This document shows positions 46,463 to 55,114 of a stretch of DNA of 64,000 nt, piece by piece (within the stretch, counting starts at the first letter, position 1; the number at the start of each line of letters is the position of its first letter). The translations under genes and the position numbers were made by a program. The notes under the pieces are model-generated. The model was not told the DNA's origin. It saw nothing but the letters and a program-made list of their open reading frames with translations, and did not search any database. The DNA is taken from contig CAYWFP010000002.1 of the NCBI GenBank assembly GCA_964457365.1, positions 38,615 to 102,614 of the forward strand, given 5' to 3'. Origin of the DNA: CAYWFP01 sp964457365 (lineage in GTDB: Bacteria > Planctomycetota > SZUA-567).

Positions 46463-47950
46463 TCAGCGGAAGGCGTGGGGGTGCCGCTCTTTCAGTTTCG
46501 GCACCGCCCAACCGCGGCCGGTCTCTTCCAGCCGCTTGCAGTAATCTGGCAATTTCCCCAACGGGGCGTGGCAGGGGCCGCCCTCGCGGATCACCGTCCA
46601 CAGCGGATCCACCGCGTCGGGCATCTTCGCCATCATGCCGTCGTGCCACTCGTTGAGGCGATAGACCGCCTCGCGGCAGAGGTCGGGGCGCTCGGTGGCG
46701 AGATCGACCTGCTCGTGCGGATCCTCCGCGAGGTTGTAGAGCATCTCGCGCGGGAAGAGGTGGAACCCGTCGTGATACGTGCGGATGTAGATATAGTCGT
46801 CCCAGCGGACCGAACGCTGGCAGACGTGCGCGCACTGGCTCAGCACCAGACTCTCCTTGCCTGCGGCCGCGCCCGCGCGCACCGTCGGCGCGAAGCTCTC
46901 GCCGTCCCAGCAGGCCTCGGGGCCTTCGCCGACCCAGGCGGGCATCTCCACCTCCAGCAGATCCCGCAGCGTCGGCGCCAGGTCGAGGTTGTGGTGCAGT
47001 TCCTTGTCCACGTGGCCCTGCCGGCCGCCGGGCCAGCGGACGATCATCGGGATGCGGCAGGTGATCTGATCGGCGGTGGCGTGCTCGGCGTAGATGCCCA
47101 GCTCGCCCTGGTTCTCGCCGTGGTCGGCGCTGATGATGATGGCCAGGTCGTCCATGACGCCGGCATTCTCGAAGGCGGCGAAGAGCTGTCCGATGTGCTG
47201 GTCCATGTAGGCGATGCCGCAGTCGTAGCCGTCGAAGTGCTTGCGCAGATCGTTCATGTCGTCGATGCGCCCCACCGCGCGCGGGAAGCAATCGGGGACG
47301 CGGTCGTCGTACATGCTGATCTCGTTGCAGGAGTGCGGACCGCAGTGCCGTTTGTGTTGCTCGAGCACCTCTTCGGTGATCCACGGCGCCACCGGGTCGT
47401 TCTCGAAGGGATTGCCGAAATCGGCCGGCGCGCGGAAGATCGTGTGCGGATCCCAATAATTGATATGCAGGTACCAGTCGTCATTCGACGCGTTGCGACG
47501 GATCCAGTCCAGCGCCAGCGGGGTGACGTCCTCGGCGGACTCCATGCCGCCCTTGCCGGTGTTGTGCATCTCGTTGAAGCCGGCGTAGTACTGCCAGGCC
47601 GAGTGGCGCTCGCCGAAGGGGCTGATCAGCGCGGTATGCATGCCCCGGCGGCGGAAGACCGACGGCAGGCTCGCCTGGTCCAGCGGATCGCGAAAACCGC
47701 GCCGGGCGCCCTCGAGGCGCAGGTTCGCGGCGGTGCCGCCGTGGTTGACCACGCCGCTGTGAATGCCGAAGCGTCCGGTCATCATCGCCGTGCGGCTCGG
47801 CAGGCACGGCGCGTCGGAGCAGTAGTAGTTGTCGAAGCGGATGCCCTCGCGCGCGATGCGGTCGATATTCGGCGAGGTGTTCCGGTGATAACCGTAGCAG
47901 CCGAGGTGGTCGGGGCGGAGGGTGTCGAGATCGAGGTAGAGGATGCGCAT
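46463..47950 (-). CDS. Sulfatase (arylsulfatase family, Cys-type)
   Basis: The 495-residue protein has the metal site LDLDTLRPDHLG (Asp7, Asp9), the active-site signature CLPSRTAMMTG with Cys49 as the formylglycine residue, the second metal site SADHGENQGELG, and a normal-length C-terminal domain. It has no signal peptide, so it may act on internalised sulfated sugars. It needs a maturation enzyme (FGE or anSME), which is not in the window. The Met at 47950 sits behind AAAGGACC. coaB is 10 bases downstream. Confidence 0.93.
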   Translation of the reverse strand: MRILYLDLDTLRPDHLGCYGYHRNTSPNIDRIAREGIRFDNYYCSDAPCLPSRTAMMTGRFGIHSGVVNHGGTAANLRLEGARRGFRDPLDQASLPSVFRRRGMHTALISPFGERHSAWQYYAGFNEMHNTGKGGMESAEDVTPLALDWIRRNASNDDWYLHINYWDPHTIFRAPADFGNPFENDPVAPWITEEVLEQHKRHCGPHSCNEISMYDDRVPDCFPRAVGRIDDMNDLRKHFDGYDCGIAYMDQHIGQLFAAFENAGVMDDLAIIISADHGENQGELGIYAEHATADQITCRIPMIVRWPGGRQGHVDKELHHNLDLAPTLRDLLEVEMPAWVGEGPEACWDGESFAPTVRAGAAAGKESLVLSQCAHVCQRSVRWDDYIYIRTYHDGFHLFPREMLYNLAEDPHEQVDLATERPDLCREAVYRLNEWHDGMMAKMPDAVDPLWTVIREGGPCHAPLGKLPDYCKRLEETGRGWAVPKLKERHPHAFR

Positions 47951-47966
47951 TACGGGTCCTTTCGAG

Positions 47967-48238
47967 TTAGCCGGGGATCCAGAGACGCTTGGCCTGGATG
48001 ATAATGGAATCCTCCGGCAGCGCAACCGCTACGCCGAATTTTGTGAAAAACGCCAGTCCGTCGTACGCGCTCAGATATCGATATTCGGTGAAGAAAAAGC
48101 CGCCCTCGGTAAAGACGACCAGGGGGCGGTCTGGAGACCGAGAATCGTCTCGAACTCGTCCGGTTCCACCTGAACGACCACCCCCATGGCGCGAAGGGCT
48201 CGGATACGCGCGGCAGCGGCGCATATTACGGCACTCAT
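47967..48238 (-). pseudogene. Small planctomycete-type hypothetical gene with a single frameshift
   Basis: The first frame reads MSAVICAAAARIRALRAMGV then VVQVEPDEFETILGLQTAP, and a second frame continues PLVVFTEGGFFFTEYRYLSA then YDGLAFFTKFGVAVALPE, ending RLWIPG. One base added to the run of five C (minus strand) at the junction would restore a single 90-residue product. Similar short proteins ending in an I/L-W-I-P-G motif are known to me as hypothetical genes in planctomycetes; function is unknown. The ATG (48238) lies 14 bases after the preceding HPr-like gene. The shift may be an assembly error or a real mutation. Confidence 0.65.
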
Positions 48239-48252
48239 CGTCGACTCCCTGG

Positions 48253-49827
48253 TTACCGCCGCAGGTAGGAGAGCGCCTTCGGCAGCGGGATATTGTTGCC
48301 GAAGCGGTCCTCACCATACCCGTGCCGGGCCAGTGTCTCGATGTCCTTCAGCACGCGCTTGTCGCCGATGAAGACGACCTCGATGTCGCTCTCGATATCG
48401 ATCTTGCCGGTGGCCAGCAGGCGCGCGATCTCGTCGAGGGCGAACTGCGCGAGACTGTCGCCCTGGTTCGGTTGCAAGTCCTCGAGTTCGAGCGGCCGCT
48501 GGTAGATGACGATCTTCTCGTCGTTGGCGAGGTGATTGACCACGTCCTGGACGGCCGCGTGGAGGTCGGCCGCGAGTTCCTTGCGGTGGGCGATGGGGAG
48601 TTGGCTGATCTCCTCGGCGAGGCAGCGGCGCTTCTCGGCGTTGACGAACTCGTTGGCGCGGAACAGGTCAAGCGGAAATGACGCGTCGTAGACCTCGCCG
48701 CCGAGGTCCATCTTCACCTCGCTGCCGTAATGGTGGCAGATCTTGGCGACCAGCGTCGAGGGGCGGACGTGGAAGCCGCGATACTTCGGCACCGGGACGG
48801 TGATCTGCCCGATCTCGGCGTAGCGGCGCAGCATCTGCTGACAGAGCGCCACCGCGCCGTCGAGGTAGCGGCTGGCGTTGCCGATGGGGTACTCCACGAG
48901 CAGATCCAGCAGCAGACGCGGTTCGACGATGGGTTTGCTGAAGGCGTGCGTGTCGTCGGCATTGGCGCGCAGGTGTCGCTCGTAGTAGTGGGTCAGTTCC
49001 GTGGCCACTTCCAGCAGGTGGAAGATGATCGAGATATGCCCGCGCAGGTAGAGCAGGTCCGTGTCCAGCGACTCGGTCTCGGTGTCGCTGACGTAGGTGT
49101 CGTAGAGCGCCTGCATGCTGTGGAACTTGTGCTCCAGCAGGCGGATGGTTTCTTCGTTCAACGGGTCGGGGATGCAGCCGCCGTAATCGTCGGGCTTGAG
49201 CTTGTTGAAGATATGCAGGATCTCCGACTCGGAAGCGAGGTTCAGGAATTCCGTCGCCAGGTGGGCGATGATCTCGTCGGCCTGACCGGCTTCGCGGCGG
49301 GGGCGGTCGTCGGGGAGGCGCCCCTTGGGGAGGGTCTCGTCGAATTTCTCTTCCGCCGGCGCCGGCAGCGTCAGGCCGCACTCGACGGACTTGCGCGCGA
49401 GTTGCGCGGCCACCGCGCGCAGGATGTCGCTGGTGAAGGCGAGCGCCTCCTTGGTGTCCCGGCGGATGTCGCCCTCGCTCTCGAGCAGGCGGTACATCGG
49501 CAGCCAGTGGCGGATGTGGCGCAGCGAATAGCCCACGCGCGAGAAGAGCTTCGCCGCCGAGAGCAGGTGGCGGAAGGGGTACCAGACGGCGTTGTTGCGC
49601 GCGCCGTAAGCGTCGAAGAGCTCCAGCAGGATCGAGGCGTGGGAGTTGATCTCTCCCAGCAAGGGGCGGGTCAGCCCGCCGCCGCCGAGGGGGGTGCGCG
49701 CCAGGTACTGCGCCAGCGCCAGCAGGCGCTCCACCCGCGGTGCGACGATCTCGACGAAATCCTTCTGCTGCAGGATCTCCGTGGGCGCAAAGATAGCGGT
49801 CGTCGAGTTCGATGGCTGCGAATTCAT
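48253..49827 (-). CDS. Large helical protein with a C-terminal HPr-like domain
   Basis: The 524-residue product is mostly alpha-helical in its first 340 residues (no known family recognised). It then holds an HPr-like stretch: VPVPKYRGFHVRPSTLVAKI with His near residue 353 in the phosphocarrier position, followed by GSEVKMDLGGEVYDAS. In HPr the corresponding histidine takes phosphate from enzyme I. No PTS genes are in the window, so a regulatory role or a catalytically silent copy is possible. The small frameshifted gene begins 14 bases after its stop. Confidence 0.7.
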   Translation of the reverse strand: MNSQPSNSTTAIFAPTEILQQKDFVEIVAPRVERLLALAQYLARTPLGGGGLTRPLLGEINSHASILLELFDAYGARNNAVWYPFRHLLSAAKLFSRVGYSLRHIRHWLPMYRLLESEGDIRRDTKEALAFTSDILRAVAAQLARKSVECGLTLPAPAEEKFDETLPKGRLPDDRPRREAGQADEIIAHLATEFLNLASESEILHIFNKLKPDDYGGCIPDPLNEETIRLLEHKFHSMQALYDTYVSDTETESLDTDLLYLRGHISIIFHLLEVATELTHYYERHLRANADDTHAFSKPIVEPRLLLDLLVEYPIGNASRYLDGAVALCQQMLRRYAEIGQITVPVPKYRGFHVRPSTLVAKICHHYGSEVKMDLGGEVYDASFPLDLFRANEFVNAEKRRCLAEEISQLPIAHRKELAADLHAAVQDVVNHLANDEKIVIYQRPLELEDLQPNQGDSLAQFALDEIARLLATGKIDIESDIEVVFIGDKRVLKDIETLARHGYGEDRFGNNIPLPKALSYLRR

Positions 49828-49976
49828 GCGGCGCCTTGCATAAAACGATGCCCGGCGGCATTATCGAACGGATCGGCGGCGCTGGCAAGCAAGAATCCGT
49901 GCCGCGAAAGATTTTCTTCCGCCGCCGGTCGATACGCCTGGCGACGATGGTCTAGTGACCCGATCGCGAACGCGGG

Positions 49977-50432
49977 CTACTTGCCGACGACCTTGTCGGA
50001 CTCGTAGTAGACGAGCTTGTACTTGGCGATCGTCGGGTAGAGCACCCGCGGCACGTCGAGGGTGCCGAAGCCGCTTTCGTCTCCTCCGGCTTCGATGCCC
50101 TTGTCGGCGAAGGAGCCGCCCTTGTGCGCGGCGACGAGATTGTCGTCCTTGTCGAGCAGGATCAGGTGATACCGGACATGCATCGTCGTGGCGGTCTTGT
50201 TGACCATCTTCGAATCGACCTTGAGCCAGATCGATTTCTTCCCGCTGTTGCCGTCGAAGTATTCGCTCTCGCCGATGGTCAGCGTCGCCGGAAGCTTTTT
50301 GCCGACGGCGATCTCGACCTTCTCGCCCGGCGCGATGGTCAGACTGCCGCTCTTGTGCGCGACCGTGCTCGCCGCGCGCGCGCTCGCCGTGCCGGCGAGG
50401 ACGAGGACGAACAGCGTGATCAACGTCTTCAT
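49977..50432 (-). CDS. Secreted protein paralogous to the next gene's C-terminal domain
   Basis: This 151-residue protein has a signal peptide (MKTLITLFVLVLAGTASARA). The mature part starts VAHKSGSLTIAPGEKVEI and includes HVRYHLILLDKDDNLVAAHKG and AKYKLVYYESDK, a beta-sandwich-like pattern. It is the same domain as the C-terminal part of the following gene (VHKSG, VTYHVAFLDEDDNVVGAI, AYKIALYES). I know no family name. The two genes are 31 bases apart and probably cotranscribed. Confidence 0.6.
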   Translation of the reverse strand: MKTLITLFVLVLAGTASARAASTVAHKSGSLTIAPGEKVEIAVGKKLPATLTIGESEYFDGNSGKKSIWLKVDSKMVNKTATTMHVRYHLILLDKDDNLVAAHKGGSFADKGIEAGGDESGFGTLDVPRVLYPTIAKYKLVYYESDKVVGK

Positions 50433-50463
50433 GGTATTCTCCCATGCCTGTGTTTGAGGCGAT

Positions 50464-51450
50464 TCAATTGATATCGTTATGCGATTCGTAGAGGGCGATC
50501 TTGTACGCGGTCACCTTCCGGAACATCTCGTGCGGCAGTTCGATCAGGCAACTGCCGTAGTGCGTCTCGCCCTCCGGGTCGACATCGGAGCCCTGGCTGA
50601 TGGCCCCGACGACGTTGTCGTCCTCGTCCAGGAAGGCGACGTGGTAGGTCACCCAGAGCGGCTTCTTCGTCGGGTTGCCGACCTTGATGTTGGCGTTGAT
50701 GATTCGCTTGTCGAAGAAGTCGTCGATATACATCTTCGCGGTGCACTTGCTGATCTCGCCCAGTTCGACCTTGAAGACGTCGTCGTCGAAGGCGCTCGAT
50801 TCCTTCAGCGTGATCGGCCCGGATTTATGCACCACCGTGATGTCATCGACGGAAGTGGCGTGTTCGGCCGTGTTGGCCTCGGCGGGTCGAACGTCCGCCT
50901 GGTCGCCGAGTTCCTCCTCCATCTCTCTGGCGAGTTCCTCGGAGGCCCGTTGGAACTCCGCGTGCATGTGCTTGCTCATCGCGCCCATGGTGGCCGCCGT
51001 GGTCATGTCGGTCAGGAACGGCGCGGCGACGGCGGCGAGGCAGGACGCGGCGATGCCGACGATCGGCAGCGTCGGGCCGGAGGTCTTCTTGTTCAACGCC
51101 ACAACCAGTCCGGCGATGCCGAGGCCGAAGGCGGCGGTGGCGAAGAACCAGGCGAACAGAAATCCGATGCCCGGGACCAGGGCGACCAGAAGCGCCAGAC
51201 CGCAGACCGCCAGCGCCACGATGCCCAGGACACTCTTGCCCGGCGCGTGCCGGGAACGGGCGCGGCGGGGCGCGGCGGCTTCGTTGTTGTCATCGGCAGG
51301 CGAGGGCGTCTCTCCCGGTGGATGCTGGAGATGGAACATGTCCTTCTTTTTGCACTTCGGGCAGGTCGCCGGCTTCTCGAAGACTTTCGCCGCGGCCTTG
51401 ACGCGCGCGCCGCAGTGCGGACAGAAGCGCGCCACCTTCTCCTCGGTCAT
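50464..51450 (-). CDS. Zinc-ribbon membrane protein with the same C-terminal beta domain
   Basis: The 328-residue product starts with a zinc ribbon (FCPHCGARVK ... CPKCKK). About 60 disordered residues follow, then a long hydrophobic block with two to three helices (about 70-155), a helical linker, and a C-terminal beta domain that matches the previous secreted protein. An AAAGGAGAT ribosome site precedes Met 51450. It may be a membrane-bound sensor or assembly factor whose soluble domain is paralogous to its neighbour; no function can be given. Confidence 0.65.
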   Translation of the reverse strand: MTEEKVARFCPHCGARVKAAAKVFEKPATCPKCKKKDMFHLQHPPGETPSPADDNNEAAAPRRARSRHAPGKSVLGIVALAVCGLALLVALVPGIGFLFAWFFATAAFGLGIAGLVVALNKKTSGPTLPIVGIAASCLAAVAAPFLTDMTTAATMGAMSKHMHAEFQRASEELAREMEEELGDQADVRPAEANTAEHATSVDDITVVHKSGPITLKESSAFDDDVFKVELGEISKCTAKMYIDDFFDKRIINANIKVGNPTKKPLWVTYHVAFLDEDDNVVGAISQGSDVDPEGETHYGSCLIELPHEMFRKVTAYKIALYESHNDIN

Positions 51451-51469
51451 GATCCATCTCCTTTCGGGA

Positions 51470-54400
51470 TTACGGTTGCGGTAGCGTATACTCGATAACT
51501 TGCCGTTCGGCCGCTTTGATGGCGCGCGCCAACTCGACATAGTCGTCCCACTCGGCGCGGGCGATGCGGCGGGGCGTGAACTGGTAGCTGCGGCGCAGGA
51601 TCAGTCTGTCCTTCTCGCGGTCGACAAGCAGTTGGTACGTTCCCAGCGCCGAGCGGAGGCGGATTTCTTCGGGTACGTGGCTGAACGTCGCGCCCGCGGG
51701 CAGGACAAAGGCGACGACGTCGTCGCCGACGACGTACCGGTCGCGGTGATAGGCGGTCTCCCGCCGCTCGGGCGGTTTGTCGGTCGGCAGCAGCGCCAGT
51801 GGCGTCAGGCACAGCGGCAGCGCGCGCGCTCCGTCGACGAACGGCTGCACCAGCGTCGGGCTTTCGGCGGTATAGCCCACGCGGTAGGGCGTGCCGCTCG
51901 TCTCCAACTTCGGATGCTGCAGCGTTTCGGTAACGACTCCCGGCAGGCTCTGCACGAGGTGGTCCTCGAGCGCGTGCAGACGCTGCACCTCGGTCTGGTC
52001 GGCGCGCTCCTCCTTCAGCGTCATCCCCGCGTCGCCGCGGACCACGCGCTCGCCTTCGATTCGTACGGCTTCGTTCGCGGCTGGCAGCGTCAGCGTACGC
52101 GCTTCGCTGACGGCGAAGGTCTCCGGCGACGCCGTCGGCAGAGTCTTGAACTCCGCGCGGTCGCGTCCCACGAGGAAGGCCGTGCTGCCGGTGAGGTCGG
52201 CCGACTGTGTGCGGATGTTGCCGAAACGGTGGCGCGGATCCAGCCAGAGCAAGTCGCCGTTCTCCAGCGGCACCATGACCAGGCGCAGGTGGAAGTGGCG
52301 CACCTGCGGCATCTCCCAGTTGGGCTCGAAGAGGATGCTGGCCGGCGACCGCGCGGCGACGTAGACCGGCTCGAACCCGGCCGCGTTCAAAAGCGCCAGC
52401 AGCAGCAGGTTCCGGTCGCCCGTGCCGTTCTCCAGCACCTGCGAGGCCGGCCGGTTGCTGTCGGTGTGCTCGATCTGGCGGCAAACGAAGCGGAAGATCT
52501 TGTCGACCTTCAGTGACGGGGGTGGCAACACGGTCGTCTCGTCGAATTCTGCCAGCAGTTCTTGCGCGCGTTCGCGAATCGAACGGGTGACGATCGTGCG
52601 GCCGAGGTACTCGTTCATCAGCAGGCGGTTGACGTCCTCCCACGTGCGCGTGCCGCTGATCTCGACGAACGGGAGACGCTCGTCGATGTGCGGCGTGCCT
52701 TCCTCGTGTAATGCGCGGGGCATGTTGCGCGCGGTCCAGATGAGGATGCGATGGGTTTCGGTCTCCTTCTCGGTGAAGCGGATGTCGCCCTCGATGTTGT
52801 GTGCTTTGTACGAGAAGGGCATGGCCTTGGGAATGCGCAGGATATACTGCGAGAGAATAAACGCCTCTTCGGTGTCGGGGCTGCGGAAATACCACTTGGG
52901 AAAGCGGACGCTGTTGTCGTATCCGGCCGCGCGCTCCTCGAGGTACGCGTACTCCACAGCCGTCCCCGGAGAGAGCGCCGGCATGGTCAGCGTCGGCTGA
53001 TCCGCCAGGCGCACCGGTTCGAGGGTCTTGCCTTCCGCGGGGAGGATGGTGCGCGCCTCGAGGAGCTCGCCGACGATATGCACCTGCCGCGCGTCTTCGA
53101 TGCCGTGTTCACTGAGGATATACTGCAACTCGTGCGTGAAGTTCGAGACGGAGCCGTCGCGGCGGATGGCCAGGACGGTCTGGTCGATCAGCCGCGCGGT
53201 GCCTCCGCGGGCGGTGTGGCGCTGGAACGCGGCGATCTGCCGCATCGGGTCGAGTGCGTGGGCGTCCCAGAATTCATCCGTGTCGCCGGCGAGCTTGGCG
53301 ATCAACTGACGCAGCGCGGGTTGTCCGGGATCGAGTGCGAGACTGAGGCGGTAACTCGCCAGCGCCGCATCCTCCTGCCCGCGCCGGTAGAGCGTATCGC
53401 CCAGACGCCGATGGAGCGACTCGTCGTGCGGCAATGAGCCCAGCGCGTCGCGGTAGGCCTTTTCGGCCGCGGCCCAGCGCTGCAACTTTGTCTGCAGGTC
53501 GCCTAGATCCCCGAGCAGATCCGCACGGCCGGGCGCGCGCGCGCACGCCGCCTGCATTGCCGCGACGGCATCGTCTCCGCGTCCCAGCGCAAGCAGCGAC
53601 TCCAGCCACGCCTCGCGCCGGGGGCGGTCATCCGGCAAGGCCTCGGCGATACGCGCCAGCGATTCCGCCCGCGCTTCCGGATCGCCCCGCCAGGCCGCCA
53701 TGTCCGCGCGGATCATGTGGCGCATCGGCGCCTCCGGCGCGGCCGCGGACAAGGACTTGCCCCACGCCTCGGCTTCGGCGTGCCAGTCGTTGTCCACCGC
53801 CATCTTTGCGCGCCGCCACAATACGAAAAGGTTCTCCGGACGGTGCTCCAGCGCGGCCTCGAATTGCGTCAGCGCCTTGCGATACCGCTGCTGCTCGATA
53901 GCCATGACCGCCAGCCAGTCGCGCGCGGCGATCAGGTCCGGTCGCAGCGCCAGCGCCTCGGTGAACAGGTTGCGCGCGCGGCTCTCGCGCTCGGCCTGGC
54001 TCAGGTGGGGGGATTCGTAGGTCAGCTTGCCGCGGAAGGACTTGTACAGCGCATGCCGCGGCGCGAGTTCGGTCGCGGCCACGAGGTGCGCGAGCCCTTC
54101 GTCGAGGAGGTTCTCCTGGTAACAGAAGAAGCCCGCCGCCAGGTGCAACGCCGCGGCGTTTTCCTTCTCCGCCCGCGCCTGCAACGCCGTCAGGGCCGGC
54201 AGGCGGCTCACCGTTGCCGCGGGCGTCATGGCCGTCGTCGCCGGCGCGGCGGTCTCGGTAGCAAAACGCGCCCCCTGATGCGGCCGGAGGTCCTTGTCGA
54301 GCACGCGCACCAGCACGCCGCGCTGTCGGCCGTTGGGGTACATCTTCAGCAGCAGTCGGTGCCGTCCGGCTCCGAGCGTGAGGCGACAGAATTTGTTGAG

Positions 54401-55114
54401 CGATTCTTCCCGCGCGTACGGATCGTTCGTATGCACCCGGTGCCCGTCGAGGAAGAGCGACCAGGCGCTACTGGTCTGCAGGTGCAACACCACCACGCCG
54501 GCTTTCTCGAGTTCGAATCGGGTCTGCAGGTAGGCCACGTTCTGCCGGGGGTAGACCCATTGCCACGGATCGAACATCGGCGTCATGTTCTCCGGATCGG
54601 GCGCTCGCCACGTCACCGGGCCGCGCGGGGTCTGCAGCGTCTTCACCGGCGCCTCTTCGGGCGGGAAACGCTGATAGAAGCTGGCCATGGCATGGTGGCC
54701 GCAGGGGCCGATGACGCGCCAGTTGTCGATGATGCCGCGTTGCGCGTGCAGCGCGGCGGCTCCATCGATGTCGCCGGCGACGACAAGCTTCTTGGCCAGG
54801 AGCGCCCGCGCGGCGTCACGGGCGAGCGGATCGAGCCCCTCCATGTCGACGAGCGCGCGCAGCGCCTCCAGCCCCACGGTCGGTTCGCGCAACATATGCG
54901 TCTCGAAGTCCGCCAGACGCAGCGCGAAAAGCGTCAACGGGTCGTCGGGGTTCACCTTCGCGTACGCCAGGGCGTTCATGACCACGCCGTCGCTGTCGGC
55001 GCGGGCCTCGGCCTCGCTGAGCATCAGCGCCTCGGCTTGTGCGGGCAGATCCGCCGCGGCGGCCGGGAAGGTGAACAGCACTGCCAGCAGCGGCAGCAGA
55101 GTGCGGATGGTCAT
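51470..55114 (-). CDS. Secreted TPR / DUF3857 / transglutaminase-like protein
   Basis: The 1214-residue protein has a signal peptide (TLLPLLAVLFTFPAAAA), a beta-rich region (about 120-260) with AWSLFLDGHRVHTND, TPR repeats (about 350-620), and a C-terminal DUF3857 plus transglutaminase-like region. The last has PPSLKVDKIFRFVCRQIEHT and GTGDRNLLLLALLNAAGFEPVYV where the Cys of active enzymes is replaced (GTGDRN). Its catalytic activity is therefore doubtful. It overlaps the homologous upstream gene by ATGA and is presumably coexpressed. Surface or periplasmic location is likely. Confidence 0.82.
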   Translation of the reverse strand: MTIRTLLPLLAVLFTFPAAAADLPAQAEALMLSEAEARADSDGVVMNALAYAKVNPDDPLTLFALRLADFETHMLREPTVGLEALRALVDMEGLDPLARDAARALLAKKLVVAGDIDGAAALHAQRGIIDNWRVIGPCGHHAMASFYQRFPPEEAPVKTLQTPRGPVTWRAPDPENMTPMFDPWQWVYPRQNVAYLQTRFELEKAGVVVLHLQTSSAWSLFLDGHRVHTNDPYAREESLNKFCRLTLGAGRHRLLLKMYPNGRQRGVLVRVLDKDLRPHQGARFATETAAPATTAMTPAATVSRLPALTALQARAEKENAAALHLAAGFFCYQENLLDEGLAHLVAATELAPRHALYKSFRGKLTYESPHLSQAERESRARNLFTEALALRPDLIAARDWLAVMAIEQQRYRKALTQFEAALEHRPENLFVLWRRAKMAVDNDWHAEAEAWGKSLSAAAPEAPMRHMIRADMAAWRGDPEARAESLARIAEALPDDRPRREAWLESLLALGRGDDAVAAMQAACARAPGRADLLGDLGDLQTKLQRWAAAEKAYRDALGSLPHDESLHRRLGDTLYRRGQEDAALASYRLSLALDPGQPALRQLIAKLAGDTDEFWDAHALDPMRQIAAFQRHTARGGTARLIDQTVLAIRRDGSVSNFTHELQYILSEHGIEDARQVHIVGELLEARTILPAEGKTLEPVRLADQPTLTMPALSPGTAVEYAYLEERAAGYDNSVRFPKWYFRSPDTEEAFILSQYILRIPKAMPFSYKAHNIEGDIRFTEKETETHRILIWTARNMPRALHEEGTPHIDERLPFVEISGTRTWEDVNRLLMNEYLGRTIVTRSIRERAQELLAEFDETTVLPPPSLKVDKIFRFVCRQIEHTDSNRPASQVLENGTGDRNLLLLALLNAAGFEPVYVAARSPASILFEPNWEMPQVRHFHLRLVMVPLENGDLLWLDPRHRFGNIRTQSADLTGSTAFLVGRDRAEFKTLPTASPETFAVSEARTLTLPAANEAVRIEGERVVRGDAGMTLKEERADQTEVQRLHALEDHLVQSLPGVVTETLQHPKLETSGTPYRVGYTAESPTLVQPFVDGARALPLCLTPLALLPTDKPPERRETAYHRDRYVVGDDVVAFVLPAGATFSHVPEEIRLRSALGTYQLLVDREKDRLILRRSYQFTPRRIARAEWDDYVELARAIKAAERQVIEYTLPQP

